Shown: piece after piece, positions 16,055-24,757 of the stretch
How positions within the stretch are numbered: the stretch's first letter is position 1
How the letters are laid out: each line of letters begins with the position of its first letter
Source of the DNA: Bacteroidota bacterium
Lineage (GTDB): Bacteria; Bacteroidota; Bacteroidia; Cytophagales; Cyclobacteriaceae
Assembly: GCA_018267135.1 (NCBI GenBank)
Contig: JAFDZA010000012.1
Span: forward strand, 1-37,873
Direction: 5' to 3'
Length of the DNA: 37,873 bases
Program-made: the position numbers and the translations under genes
Notes under the pieces: generated by a model
Told to the model about the DNA's origin: nothing
The model's input: the letters and a program-made list of their open reading frames with translations, nothing else
The model's database searches: none

Positions 16055-19000
16055 ATGAGTGACATCTCTCAAAAAATTTCATCGTTCAAAAGAAAGTTTT
16101 ACCTCAACCTTTCGATTAAAGGAAGCCTGATTGTGCTGGCCTTTGGGTTGGGTTATTTTTTGATAGCCTCGGTTTTAGAATATTATTTTTGGTTAGGGCA
16201 GGGTGTCCGGTTTTTACTTTTCATTTCTTTTTTGTTGTTGAGCTTTGCGTGCATTTATTTCTTTTTAGGAACGCCTTTGCGATGGTGGCTCTTAAAAAGA
16301 GGATTAAGTGAAGAAGAAAGCGCTCGTTTAATAGGAAGTTTTTTCCCTTCCGTTGCCGACCGTCTGCTGAATATTATTCAGCTCTCTTCAAAAGCAAAAA
16401 ACGATATGTTGGCCAGGGCGAGTGTGGCCCAAAAGGCGCAGCAAATTGAAAACGTATCTTTTGAACAGGCCATTGACCTGACGAAAAATAAAAAATATTT
16501 ACGCTTTTTGTTTATCCCCATTGCGGTTATCGTAATCCTTACTTTTGTAGATAGCACCATTTTTACCAAAAGCCCCGAACGGATAATCCGTTTTAATCAG
16601 GAGTTCTCACCCGAAGCACCTTTTCGTTTTCTTTTGCAAAATGAAAAATTGAGTGCCTTTTTTAATGAAGATTTTGTAATTACTCTTTCTATCGAAGGAA
16701 AATCCGTTCCCGAAGCTTGTTACCTCGTTTCGGAATCTCAACGGTGGAAAATGGAGCGCGTTGCCCCGGGTAGATTTTCTTATACCTTTGAAAGACCTCA
16801 GCACCCGATGCGTTTTCAGTTTCAGGCGGCCGGTTTTTTTTCAGCTCCCTACCTGCTTACACTGATTAAGCGACCTGACATTACAAGTTTAAAAGCTTCT
16901 CTTTCTTACCCGAAATACACCGGCAAAGTTTCGGAAGAAATAAACAATGCCGGTAATCTGCAAATTCCGGAAGGCACATTGGTTCGCTGGTCTATGCAAG
17001 CTAACAATGCTTCTTCTGCTTTTATTGAGTTTATGTCCGTTAAGCATCCGGAAAAGATGCAAGTCATTGAAAATCAGTATTTTCAATACAAAAAAGTTCT
17101 CTATAACTCCGATCAGTATTCTATTTTTTTAAAAAATGAATCCGTTTTAAGTAAAGACATTATTTCGTATTCTATTGAAACGATTAAAGATCAATACCCG
17201 GAAATAGTGGTGGAAAATCTTCGCGACACCGTGTTGTATAAATCGGTGTTAGCAGCCGGTTCATTAAAGGATGATTATGGGCTTACAGAATTATTTTTAC
17301 ATTATGAGTTGGGCGAGGTAAAGAAAAAAATTCGCATCCCGATAGAAACGGGAAGGCAACAACAAAATTTTTATTTCAATTGGGCAATTGATTCTCTCCG
17401 ATTATCTCCAGGCAGCCGGGTAAACTACTATTTTGAAATATGGGATAATGACGAAGTAAACGGGCGTAAATCCACCCGATCCGCCACCTATGTACTTGCT
17501 CTTCCAAGCCAAGAAGAAATTAAAACGGCCATAAGCAGCCAACAACAGCTGGCGGAAAAAGCCATTGATAAAAGTGTAGAAAAAGCGAGGAGTTTAAAGC
17601 GATCTCTTGATGACATCCGACAAAAGTTGAAAGGCAAGCAATCATTAGATTGGGACGATAAAAAGATGCTTGATGATTTGATCCGTCAAAAACAAAAGCT
17701 CGATCAAACAATTGATGAACTTCAAAAGGAAAATCAGTTGCTCGAAAAGAAAAAGGAAACCCTACCTAATGAAAATGAAAAGATTAAAGAGAAATCGGAG
17801 CAAATTCAAAAACTAATGAACGATTTGCTCGATCCGGAAACCAAAAAACTTTTTGATGAACTTGAAAAGCTACTAAAGGCCAACACCGATTTGCAACAAG
17901 TTCAAAAAATGTTAGATAAAATGGATCGAAAAGAAATCAATCTGGAGAAAGAATTAGAAAGAACCTTGTCATTATTTAAGCAATTGAAATTCGATTATAA
18001 ATTGGATCAAGCCATTAATGAAATAAAATCAGCGGCCGAAAAACAAGAGCATTTGGCAAAGAAAACAGATAGCCTCAGCTCAAAACCTAACCCCGAAAAA
18101 AAAATAACCGATCAGCTGAAAGACCAACAAAATGAAATAAAAAATGACACCAAAAATTTTGAAAAGGCTCTTGAAGAACTAAAAGACTTGGCTAAAGATG
18201 TAGAGCAAGGTGATGAAAAGATGCCCTCTAAAGAAGAATTGAAAGAACTTGAAAACACAGAAGATGAAAGTGAAAAATCATTAGAGCAGGGCGATGCTAA
18301 AAAATCGGTTGGGCCTCAAAAGAAAGCGGCCGAATCCATGAAAAGCATGCAGAAAAATCTCCAAGGCATGCAGAACACGATGGAAATGGAAATAGATACT
18401 CAGAATCTGGAAAGCCTTCGCCAAATTGTGCATGGGTTAATCAAATTATCCTTCGATCAGGAAAGCCTGATGAAAGAATTTAATGCCTTGCAACATTCCG
18501 ACCCTAAAATGGTGCAGATTTCACAAGGGCAAATTAAGATTCAGGATAACTCTAAAGTGCTGGAAGACAGCCTGTTAGCTCTATCAAAAAAAGATCCGTT
18601 CTTAGCTTCGGTCGTTACAAGAGAGGTGGGCGAGCTAAACGATCATGTATCTAAATCTGTAAATGCCATAAAAGAGCGAAGAAAAGGAAATGCTTCATCT
18701 GAAATGCAATACAGCATGACAAGCCTAAACAATCTGGCCCTCATGTTAAATGAGCATTTTGATACGATGATGAAAATGATGGCCAATGCCAAGCCTTCAA
18801 AAAATGGGAAGGGTAAAAAGGGAGGAAACTTTCCGAACCTTAGCAAACTGCAGCAATCTATTAATGATAAAATAGAACAACTTAAAAACGGACAAAAAAC
18901 CGGGAGGCAATTTTCGGAAGAAATGGCGCGCTTGGCTGCAGAACAAGAACGGATACGAAATGCCTTGCAAAAGATGCAAGAGAAGCTAAAACAACAAGGA

Positions 19001-19327
19001 GGAAAGGATATAGGTAATGGCATTCCTGAAAAAATGGAAGAAACAGAGCTTGATCTGATCAACAAACAGATTACAGACGAAACCATTCGGAGACAAAAAG
19101 AAATCATGACTCGTTTACTTCAGGCAGAAAAATCTATGCGCGAACAAAATTTAGATGAGGAAAGAAAAGCAGAAACGGCCAAAGAGCGGAACAAAGCTGT
19201 GCCGCCTGCGTTTGAACAGTATTTACGTTTAAAAGAAAAAGAAGTAGAATTGCTAAAAACCGTACCTCCTGCTCTTTTGCCCTATTACAAAAAACAGGTG
19301 AACGAATATTTCAAACGAATAAATTGA
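16055..19327 (+). CDS. DUF4175-family membrane-anchored coiled-coil protein
   Basis: 1090 residues. There are two N-terminal transmembrane segments (about 23-43 and 52-72) and a third (about 148-166). A beta-rich region of about 170-490 follows, resembling Ig-like repeats, then a very long Lys/Glu/Gln-rich coiled coil (about 490-1000), partly low-complexity, with a glycine/lysine stretch near 920 (PSKNGKGKKGGNFPN). The layout fits the DUF4175 family of Bacteroidota, which has no assigned function. The gene opens a run with an RsbW-like ATPase, ybeY and mnmG, an arrangement recurring in this phylum. Its stop is overlapped by the next gene's TTG start. I can suggest only a structural role at the inner membrane or in the periplasm. 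Confidence 0.88.
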   Translation: MSDISQKISSFKRKFYLNLSIKGSLIVLAFGLGYFLIASVLEYYFWLGQGVRFLLFISFLLLSFACIYFFLGTPLRWWLLKRGLSEEESARLIGSFFPSVADRLLNIIQLSSKAKNDMLARASVAQKAQQIENVSFEQAIDLTKNKKYLRFLFIPIAVIVILTFVDSTIFTKSPERIIRFNQEFSPEAPFRFLLQNEKLSAFFNEDFVITLSIEGKSVPEACYLVSESQRWKMERVAPGRFSYTFERPQHPMRFQFQAAGFFSAPYLLTLIKRPDITSLKASLSYPKYTGKVSEEINNAGNLQIPEGTLVRWSMQANNASSAFIEFMSVKHPEKMQVIENQYFQYKKVLYNSDQYSIFLKNESVLSKDIISYSIETIKDQYPEIVVENLRDTVLYKSVLAAGSLKDDYGLTELFLHYELGEVKKKIRIPIETGRQQQNFYFNWAIDSLRLSPGSRVNYYFEIWDNDEVNGRKSTRSATYVLALPSQEEIKTAISSQQQLAEKAIDKSVEKARSLKRSLDDIRQKLKGKQSLDWDDKKMLDDLIRQKQKLDQTIDELQKENQLLEKKKETLPNENEKIKEKSEQIQKLMNDLLDPETKKLFDELEKLLKANTDLQQVQKMLDKMDRKEINLEKELERTLSLFKQLKFDYKLDQAINEIKSAAEKQEHLAKKTDSLSSKPNPEKKITDQLKDQQNEIKNDTKNFEKALEELKDLAKDVEQGDEKMPSKEELKELENTEDESEKSLEQGDAKKSVGPQKKAAESMKSMQKNLQGMQNTMEMEIDTQNLESLRQIVHGLIKLSFDQESLMKEFNALQHSDPKMVQISQGQIKIQDNSKVLEDSLLALSKKDPFLASVVTREVGELNDHVSKSVNAIKERRKGNASSEMQYSMTSLNNLALMLNEHFDTMMKMMANAKPSKNGKGKKGGNFPNLSKLQQSINDKIEQLKNGQKTGRQFSEEMARLAAEQERIRNALQKMQEKLKQQGGKDIGNGIPEKMEETELDLINKQITDETIRRQKEIMTRLLQAEKSMREQNLDEERKAETAKERNKAVPPAFEQYLRLKEKEVELLKTVPPALLPYYKKQVNEYFKRIN

Positions 19328-19743
19328 TTGTGGCAGGACTTAAAAACATAAGCATTGAAGTTCCCTCTTTGTCAGAGAACATACGAATCATTGAAAGCTT
19401 CATTGATAATGCAAAAGAAAAATACCGGTTTGATGATGACATCTATGGCAATATTATGATTGCCGTAACGGAAGCTGTAAATAATGCTATACGCCATGGT
19501 AACAAAAACGATTCCTCGAAAAACGTTACCATTTCTCTTTCTTTTGAAGATGGGTTGATAAAATTTAAAATTAGCGATGAAGGAACCGGGTTTGATTACC
19601 ATAATTTACCAGACCCAACGGCACCCGAAAATATTGAAAAACCTGGCGGTAGGGGTGTTTTTTTAATGAAACATCTTTCTGACGAAGTAACCTTTAAGGA
19701 CAACGGAAAAGTTGTCGAACTCAACTTCTACATTAATCAGTAA
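19324..19743 (+). CDS. RsbW/SpoIIAB-like ATP-binding protein (anti-sigma factor-type kinase)
   Basis: 139 residues of a GHKL ATPase: N box EAVNNAIRHGNK, G1 box DEGTGFD and G2 box GGRGVFLMKHLSDEV. Nothing else is present, as in stand-alone anti-sigma serine kinases. The start is TTG 19324, overlapping the previous stop, or GTG 19330 (both in frame). The family phosphorylates anti-sigma antagonists or acts in phosphate-relay control; no partner STAS or sigma gene lies nearby, so the target is unknown. The stop TAA overlaps the ATG of ybeY by one base, indicating a shared transcript. Confidence 0.9.
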   Translation: MIVAGLKNISIEVPSLSENIRIIESFIDNAKEKYRFDDDIYGNIMIAVTEAVNNAIRHGNKNDSSKNVTISLSFEDGLIKFKISDEGTGFDYHNLPDPTAPENIEKPGGRGVFLMKHLSDEVTFKDNGKVVELNFYINQ

Positions 19744-20156
19744 TGCCAATTCATTTTTTTTCTGAGGAAGTTTCTTTCAAACCAAAGAATCAAAGAAAAA
19801 AAACCAACTGGATTAAGTTAGTAGCCAAAAAAGAGGGCAAATCTATCTCAGCAATTAGCTTCATCTTCACCTCAGACCTGTTTTTGTCGGGCCTGAATCT
19901 ATCTTATCTTAAACATAAAACCCTTACCGATATCATAACTTTCGATTACTCAACCGAAAAAACCATTTCGGGAGATGTTTTCATCAGTGTAGACCGCGTA
20001 AAAGAAAACTCACAAAAATTTAATTCTTCTTTCGCTGACGAATTAGACCGGGTTATAATCCATGGTGTGCTTCACTTATGTGGCTATAAAGACAAAAGGA
20101 AAAGCCAAAAAATACAGATGCGCAAAAAGGAAAACGCTTATTTATCTTTGCGTTAA
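19743..20156 (+). CDS. ybeY: Endoribonuclease YbeY (rRNA maturation)
   Basis: 137 residues. The core LTDIITFDYSTEKTISGDVFISVDRVKEN and the metal motif IIHGVLHLCGYKD identify YbeY (UPF0054), which trims 16S rRNA ends and takes part in ribosome quality control. The usual motif is HxxxHxxGxxH; here the first two His are kept but the third position reads K-D in place of D-H. This GYKD variant is what I recall for Bacteroidota YbeY, so it is likely lineage-typical and not a defect. The -7 element and first parS-like site of the mnmG upstream region overlap or abut its 3' end. Confidence 0.92.
   Translation: MPIHFFSEEVSFKPKNQRKKTNWIKLVAKKEGKSISAISFIFTSDLFLSGLNLSYLKHKTLTDIITFDYSTEKTISGDVFISVDRVKENSQKFNSSFADELDRVIIHGVLHLCGYKDKRKSQKIQMRKKENAYLSLR
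20143..20150 (+). promoter_or_regulatory. Exact TAnnTTTG -7 element upstream of mnmG
   Basis: TATCTTTG lies at the very end of ybeY. If used, transcription would begin near 20157, the first base of the first parS-like site, and give mnmG its own promoter. I see no good -33 TTTG at the expected distance, so the call is tentative. Confidence 0.4.
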
Positions 20157-20172
20157 AGTTCCACGTGAAACA
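20157..20172 (+). promoter_or_regulatory. parS-like ParB binding site 1
   Basis: AGTTCCACGTGAAACA matches the B. subtilis parS sequence TGTTCCACGTGAAACA at 15 of 16 positions, differing only in the first base. It has the central CACGTG and both GTT/AAC arms. It lies just after the ybeY stop, 52 bases before mnmG. parS sites nucleate ParB and mark origin-proximal DNA in most bacteria. Confidence 0.8.
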
Positions 20173-20193
20173 TCATCCATTGTTTGGGTAAGT

Positions 20194-20209
20194 AGTTTCA
20201 CGTGGAACA
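20194..20209 (-). promoter_or_regulatory. parS-like ParB binding site 2 (inverted relative to site 1)
   Basis: Read on the minus strand it is TGTTCCACGTGAAACT, again 15 of 16 to the B. subtilis parS, with only the last base changed. Its 14-base core is the exact reverse complement of site 1's, 22 bases away and 14 bases before the mnmG ATG. As RNA the two could also pair into a long hairpin in the mnmG leader. Confidence 0.8.
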
Positions 20210-20223
20210 AACCTTTAAAATAG

Positions 20224-22080
20224 ATGTTTCCAAAATACGATGTTATTGTTGTGGGGGCCGGCCATGCCGGATGTGAAGCAGCCGCTGCGGCTGCCAATAT
20301 GGGTTCAAAAGTTCTTTTGATAACCATGAATATGCAGACCATCGGCCAAATGTCTTGCAACCCAGCCATGGGCGGAATAGCAAAGGGTCAAATTGTAAGA
20401 GAAATAGATGCATTGGGTGGGTATTCCGGCATAGTGTCTGACCGGTCTATGATTCAGTTTCGTATGTTAAATAGGTCTAAAGGCCCCGCCATGTGGAGTC
20501 CTCGAACTCAAAACGACAGAGGTAAATTTGCTGAAGAATGGAGATTGGCATTAGAAAATACACCAAACGTAGATTTCTGGCAAGATACCGTAAGGGGGAT
20601 TCTGGTTAAGAATAAAAAAGTTGTAGGAGTATCTACCACTCTTGGTTTAGATATAGAAAGCAATGCTGTTGTGCTAACCAATGGCACCTTTCTGAATGGA
20701 AAAATTCATGTAGGAGAAAAAAACTTTGGTGGGGGAAGAACATCCGAAAAGGCCTCAACAGGAATAACAGAACAGTTGATCTCGCTTGGATTTGAGTCTG
20801 GGCGCATGAAAACAGGCACTCCCCCAAGAGTTGACGGTCGGTCATTAAACTATGAAGTAATGACTGAACAACCGGGTGATGAGAACCCAGGAAAATTTTC
20901 TTTTTCGGGCACAAAGCCTTTAGAAAAACAACGAAGTTGTTGGATCACGTACACCAACCAAGAGGTGCATAAAACATTAGAAAAAGGATTTGATAAATCG
21001 CCAATGTTTCAGGGCCGAATAAAAGGATTGGGGCCACGATATTGTCCGTCAATTGAAGATAAAATCAATCGGTTTGCAGATCGCGACAGGCATCAAATCT
21101 TTGTTGAGCCCGAGGGCTGGAGCACCATAGAGGTTTATGTAAATGGGTTTTCTACCTCTTTGCCTGAAGACATTCAATACGCTGCTCTCACAAAAATTCC
21201 TGGTTTTGAAAATGTTCGTATGTTCAGGCCAGGCTACGCCATCGAATACGATTATTTTCCCCCAACTCAATTAAAGAGCACATTAGAAACACAACTAATT
21301 GATAATCTGTACTTTGCTGGGCAAATCAATGGCACCACCGGCTATGAAGAAGCTGCCTGCCAGGGATTAATGGCAGGCATTAATGCCCATAATAAAATAA
21401 ATGAAAAAGATCCTTTTGTATTAAAGAGGTCTGAATCCTATATCGGTGTGTTAATAGATGACCTAATAAATAAAGGCACGCAAGAACCTTATCGTATGTT
21501 TACAAGCCGGGCTGAATTTAGAATTTTATTGAGACAGGATAACGCAGATTTAAGACTGACAGAAAAAAGTTTTGGCATCGGGCTTGCAACGGAAGACCGA
21601 ATGAATGCCGTACTTGATAAAAAAGAAAAAATGGAAAACCTGCTCAATGAAATAGAAAGTATAAAAATCCTGCCTTCAGAAGTAAATCAGAATTTATTAA
21701 TTGATTCGCCCATTTCAGAAAAAACGAGTCTGCTATCACTTTTAAAAAGAACCGGTATCAGTATCAGCAACCTGAAGAACATCAACAAAACAATATCGGC
21801 TATGCTCGAAAAATACCATATGGATGTTTTAGAGCAATGCGAAATATCGGTAAAATATCAGCCCTACATTGAGCGCGAAAAAAAATTAGCTGAAAAAATG
21901 GAGGGCTTGGAAAACTTTAAAATAAGAACTGATTTTGACTACGATAAAGTAAAAGCTCTTTCGGCCGAAGGGAGAGAAAAACTTAAAAAAATAAGACCGG
22001 ATACAATTGGTCAAATGAGTAGAATAAGTGGCGTATCGCCTGCCGATGTTTCCATTCTAAGTGTTTACTTAGGAAGATAA
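20224..22080 (+). CDS. mnmG: tRNA uridine-5-carboxymethylaminomethyl modification enzyme MnmG (GidA)
   Basis: 618 residues, near the 629 of E. coli MnmG. FAD-binding dinucleotide fold VIVVGAGHAGCEAAAAAA; family signatures CNPAMGGIAKGQIVREIDALGG, TGTPPRVDGRS, FAGQINGTTGYEEAACQGLMAGINA and FTSRAEFRILLRQDNADLRLTE; C-terminal helical domain ending SRISGVSPADVSIL. With MnmE it installs the cmnm5 group on the wobble uridine of several tRNAs. It is preceded by a 67-base leader with paired parS-like sites, and its stop overlaps the ATG of the next gene by one base. In many bacteria gidA lies next to the origin and the parAB genes, which makes the parS sites noteworthy. Confidence 0.98.
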   Translation: MFPKYDVIVVGAGHAGCEAAAAAANMGSKVLLITMNMQTIGQMSCNPAMGGIAKGQIVREIDALGGYSGIVSDRSMIQFRMLNRSKGPAMWSPRTQNDRGKFAEEWRLALENTPNVDFWQDTVRGILVKNKKVVGVSTTLGLDIESNAVVLTNGTFLNGKIHVGEKNFGGGRTSEKASTGITEQLISLGFESGRMKTGTPPRVDGRSLNYEVMTEQPGDENPGKFSFSGTKPLEKQRSCWITYTNQEVHKTLEKGFDKSPMFQGRIKGLGPRYCPSIEDKINRFADRDRHQIFVEPEGWSTIEVYVNGFSTSLPEDIQYAALTKIPGFENVRMFRPGYAIEYDYFPPTQLKSTLETQLIDNLYFAGQINGTTGYEEAACQGLMAGINAHNKINEKDPFVLKRSESYIGVLIDDLINKGTQEPYRMFTSRAEFRILLRQDNADLRLTEKSFGIGLATEDRMNAVLDKKEKMENLLNEIESIKILPSEVNQNLLIDSPISEKTSLLSLLKRTGISISNLKNINKTISAMLEKYHMDVLEQCEISVKYQPYIEREKKLAEKMEGLENFKIRTDFDYDKVKALSAEGREKLKKIRPDTIGQMSRISGVSPADVSILSVYLGR

Positions 22081-22982
22081 TGAAACGAATACCTGTTGAG
22101 CTTTGCCCGGTCTGCGGCTATCATGAATTTAATCCATTTTTAACTTGTAAGGATTTTCTGATTACCCATGAATCATTTTCTTTAGAAAAATGCCTTCGTT
22201 GCGGCTTTACCTTAACCAACCCTCAGCCAACTTTAGAAGAAATAGGAAATTATTATCTCTCGGAGAATTATATTTCTCACACAGGGGGAAATCAAAATCT
22301 CTTCGACCGGCTATATAAAAAAATCCGGTTGCATATGTTAAAAAAGAAAAGAGCTTTGATAGAACAAAATTCTACAGGTCTCAAAATTCTTGACATTGGT
22401 TGTGGCACGGGTGACTTTTTAAAAGAAATGAAAGAGAATAGCTGGACGGCAATGGGTGTGGAGCCATCTGAAACAGCACGGTTAAAAGCACAGGAAAAAG
22501 AGCTTAAAATAGTAAAGCATATAGATGAAATAGAGGGCGACACGTTTAGCGCAATAACACTGTGGCACGTATTAGAACACCTGCACAATCCTAATGAATA
22601 TCTAAAAAAAATCTATTCATTGTTAAGTTCATCCGGAAAACTAATTATTGCCGTGCCGAACTTAGAATCGTACGATGCCAATCATTATAAAGAATACTGG
22701 GCGGCTTACGATGTACCTAGGCATTTGTGGCATTTTAATAAGACAACAATAAAAAAAATGATCGAGCAATACGGGTTTGAGCTGAAAGAAATAAAACCTT
22801 TAAAGTTTGATTCCTTTTATGTATCCTGGTTAAGTGAAATACATATACATCCGAACCGAAGCAAAATTGTTAGTGCGATTTTTGCCTTCTGCCTTGGGGT
22901 GTTGTCAAACATTAAGGCGATGAAAAACAAAAACTATTCAAGCCTTATCTATATCGCCTCTAAATGCGAAAAAAAATACTAA
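22080..22982 (+). CDS. Class I SAM methyltransferase with N-terminal zinc ribbon
   Basis: 300 residues; the ATG overlaps the mnmG stop by one base. The N-terminus carries a zinc-ribbon-like quartet: Cys9, Cys12, Cys38 and Cys41 (CPVC and CLRC). A Rossmann methyltransferase follows with motif I ILDIGCGTGDFLKEM (about 102-116) and the post-I/IV segment ITLWHVLEHLHNP, typical of the Methyltransf_23/UbiE-like class. The C-terminal 60 residues contain a hydrophobic helix (IFAFCLGVLSNI). In Bacteroidota this family is common downstream of mnmG, but I know of no proven substrate; RNA, sugar or lipid targets are all possible. It overlaps the next gene by 19 bases. Confidence 0.88.
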   Translation: MKRIPVELCPVCGYHEFNPFLTCKDFLITHESFSLEKCLRCGFTLTNPQPTLEEIGNYYLSENYISHTGGNQNLFDRLYKKIRLHMLKKKRALIEQNSTGLKILDIGCGTGDFLKEMKENSWTAMGVEPSETARLKAQEKELKIVKHIDEIEGDTFSAITLWHVLEHLHNPNEYLKKIYSLLSSSGKLIIAVPNLESYDANHYKEYWAAYDVPRHLWHFNKTTIKKMIEQYGFELKEIKPLKFDSFYVSWLSEIHIHPNRSKIVSAIFAFCLGVLSNIKAMKNKNYSSLIYIASKCEKKY

Positions 22983-24580
22983 TACTATTGAGTTCTGCCA
23001 TAATGCTTTGGCAGTGTGCCCGACAAGGGCAACCTGCTGGTGGGCCTAAAGATGTGGATGCGCCTATTCTTATCTCATCGAATCCGACTAACGGGCAAAA
23101 AAATTTTACTGGAAAAAACATTACACTCATTTTTGATGAGTACGTAAAATTAAAAGACCCAAAAGAAGAAATAATCATCAACCCCACACCTGGCACTAAC
23201 ACCAAATATTTAGTAAAGAAAAAAACCGTAACAATTATACCTGAGTACCCATGGCAGACTAATACTACTTATAGTGTCGCCTTTAGAAATGGAATACAAG
23301 ATATAAACGAAAGTAATTCGGCCGAAGATCTGCATCTGGCATTCAGTACAGGTTCAACCATCGATTCGTTATCGATTCGTGGGCATGTAACGGAAGTATT
23401 TAAAGAAAAGCCACCAGAAAAACTTTTAGTGGCACTTTATCAGTCTGATTCTTTTAATATATTTCAAGACCGGCCCGTATACTTTACCAAGACAAGCAAA
23501 ACAGGTGAGTTTTCTATAAATAATTTAAAAGAAGGTAAATATTATGTCTATGCTTTTGAAGACAAAAACAAAAATACTAAAGTAGACAGCAAGACAGAAG
23601 TGTATGGCTTTTTGCCTTATGCTATAGACGTACCACAAAATTCGGATAGCCTTCACATTCCCTTAGTACATTTAGATGCAAGGCCCCTGAAACTGTCTTC
23701 AACTAAAAATACATCGAGTATCTCTATCATACGTTTTAATAAACCAATAGATAGTGTGAATATAGTGGCAGAAAAAAATAAAATTCTGTACACATACGGA
23801 GATAATTTTTCGGAAATATTCGTTTACAAAAAATTTCCTAAAGAAGACTCTTTAAAAATACAGGTTTATGCTAATGACAGTCTAAGACAAAAAATTGATA
23901 CCTCTCTCTTTGTAAAATTTACAGATGGAAAAATTCCTACTGAAAAATTCAGAATAGACGAATGGAGTTTAACAATCCATCCTAAAAGTTATGAACTAAA
24001 AGCAACTACCCATGCCTCAAAAATTATAAATAAAATAAATACTGACAGCATCTATTTTCAATTAGACACGATTAACTATCAATCCGTAAGGAAAGAAGAA
24101 ATCACTTTTGATACACTAAAAAAAATAATTTCTCTAAAAACAAAACTGAATATTAACCCCAAAGAGAAAAAACCAAAGCCCATACTCTTATTGGGTAAAG
24201 GATCATTTATATCAATCGATAATGATTCCTCAAAATCACAAGATGTTAAAATAGAAGTACCAACCCTAGAAGAAACCGGAGTAGTGAGTATTGAGGTAAA
24301 AACAAAGGAAAAACATTATCAGGTTAAAATGGTATCGGCAGATAATAAAATACAATATTCCTTTCGCGATTTACCTAAACATACATTTAATTTTGTAAAA
24401 CCAACCGACTATAAAATTTATATAATCATTGATAGAAATAACAATCATCGTTGGGATCCGGGTAATTTTAATAAAAAAGAAATGGTAGAAAAGGTAGTGC
24501 TTTATAAATCAATAGAAGGTAAATACACCTTTCCGGTAAGGGCGAATTGGGAAATCGGTCCTTTGTTAATAACCTTCTGA
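22964..24580 (+). CDS. Ig-like domain (Big_5) lipoprotein
   Basis: 538 residues. The signal sequence MRKKILILLSSAIMLWQC ends at a likely lipidated Cys18 (loose Bacteroidota lipobox), then ARQGQPAGGPKDVDAPILISSNPTNGQKNFTGKNITLIFDEYV, which is the signature of the bacterial Ig-like Big_5 envelope lipoproteins. A mid-protein carboxypeptidase-regulatory-like segment (IRGHVTEVFKEKPPEKLLVALYQ, FSINNLKEGKYYVYAFEDKNKNTKVD) resembles a TonB-dependent transporter plug fold. The C-terminus has another such element (YKIYIIIDRNNNHRWDPGN). It is surface or periplasmic; function unknown. It ends the mnmG run and is followed by an A-rich intergenic gap. Confidence 0.85.
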   Translation: MRKKILILLSSAIMLWQCARQGQPAGGPKDVDAPILISSNPTNGQKNFTGKNITLIFDEYVKLKDPKEEIIINPTPGTNTKYLVKKKTVTIIPEYPWQTNTTYSVAFRNGIQDINESNSAEDLHLAFSTGSTIDSLSIRGHVTEVFKEKPPEKLLVALYQSDSFNIFQDRPVYFTKTSKTGEFSINNLKEGKYYVYAFEDKNKNTKVDSKTEVYGFLPYAIDVPQNSDSLHIPLVHLDARPLKLSSTKNTSSISIIRFNKPIDSVNIVAEKNKILYTYGDNFSEIFVYKKFPKEDSLKIQVYANDSLRQKIDTSLFVKFTDGKIPTEKFRIDEWSLTIHPKSYELKATTHASKIINKINTDSIYFQLDTINYQSVRKEEITFDTLKKIISLKTKLNINPKEKKPKPILLLGKGSFISIDNDSSKSQDVKIEVPTLEETGVVSIEVKTKEKHYQVKMVSADNKIQYSFRDLPKHTFNFVKPTDYKIYIIIDRNNNHRWDPGNFNKKEMVEKVVLYKSIEGKYTFPVRANWEIGPLLITF

Positions 24581-24757
24581 AAAAATGTTTATAAAAGCTA
24601 AAAAGTGATTTTAAAAAAAAAGAATCAAAAAAAACAACCAATACAGCGCATTGATAAACAACTTAAAAAATTTTCCACACACGTAGGCATAACAAAAAAT
24701 GTGTAAACTGAAACAACAGAGGGATTATTCGTTGCTATCCACAATTACACAAGACTT
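24581..24757. other. A-rich intergenic region with DnaA-box-like 9-mers (candidate origin or DnaA target)
   Basis: 177 bases without a gene. The first 90 are extremely A/T-rich, with long A runs on the plus strand. The second half holds TTTTCCACA (24671-24679, plus; a full match to the relaxed DnaA box TTWTNCACA), GTTTACACA on the minus strand (24700-24708, one mismatch) and CTATCCACA (24735-24743, plus; one mismatch to TTATCCACA). Unwinding region plus boxes is origin-like, but the genes on both sides read toward it, and dnaA is not in the window. It could also be a DnaA-controlled promoter for the TPR gene. Confidence 0.4.

Noticed and set aside
18643..19107. 154-residue open frame antisense to the DUF4175 gene
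   Set aside because: It mirrors the Lys/Glu-rich coiled-coil region as Phe/Ser/Cys-rich sequence, a normal shadow of AAA/GAA-rich coding DNA, and has no recognisable family.
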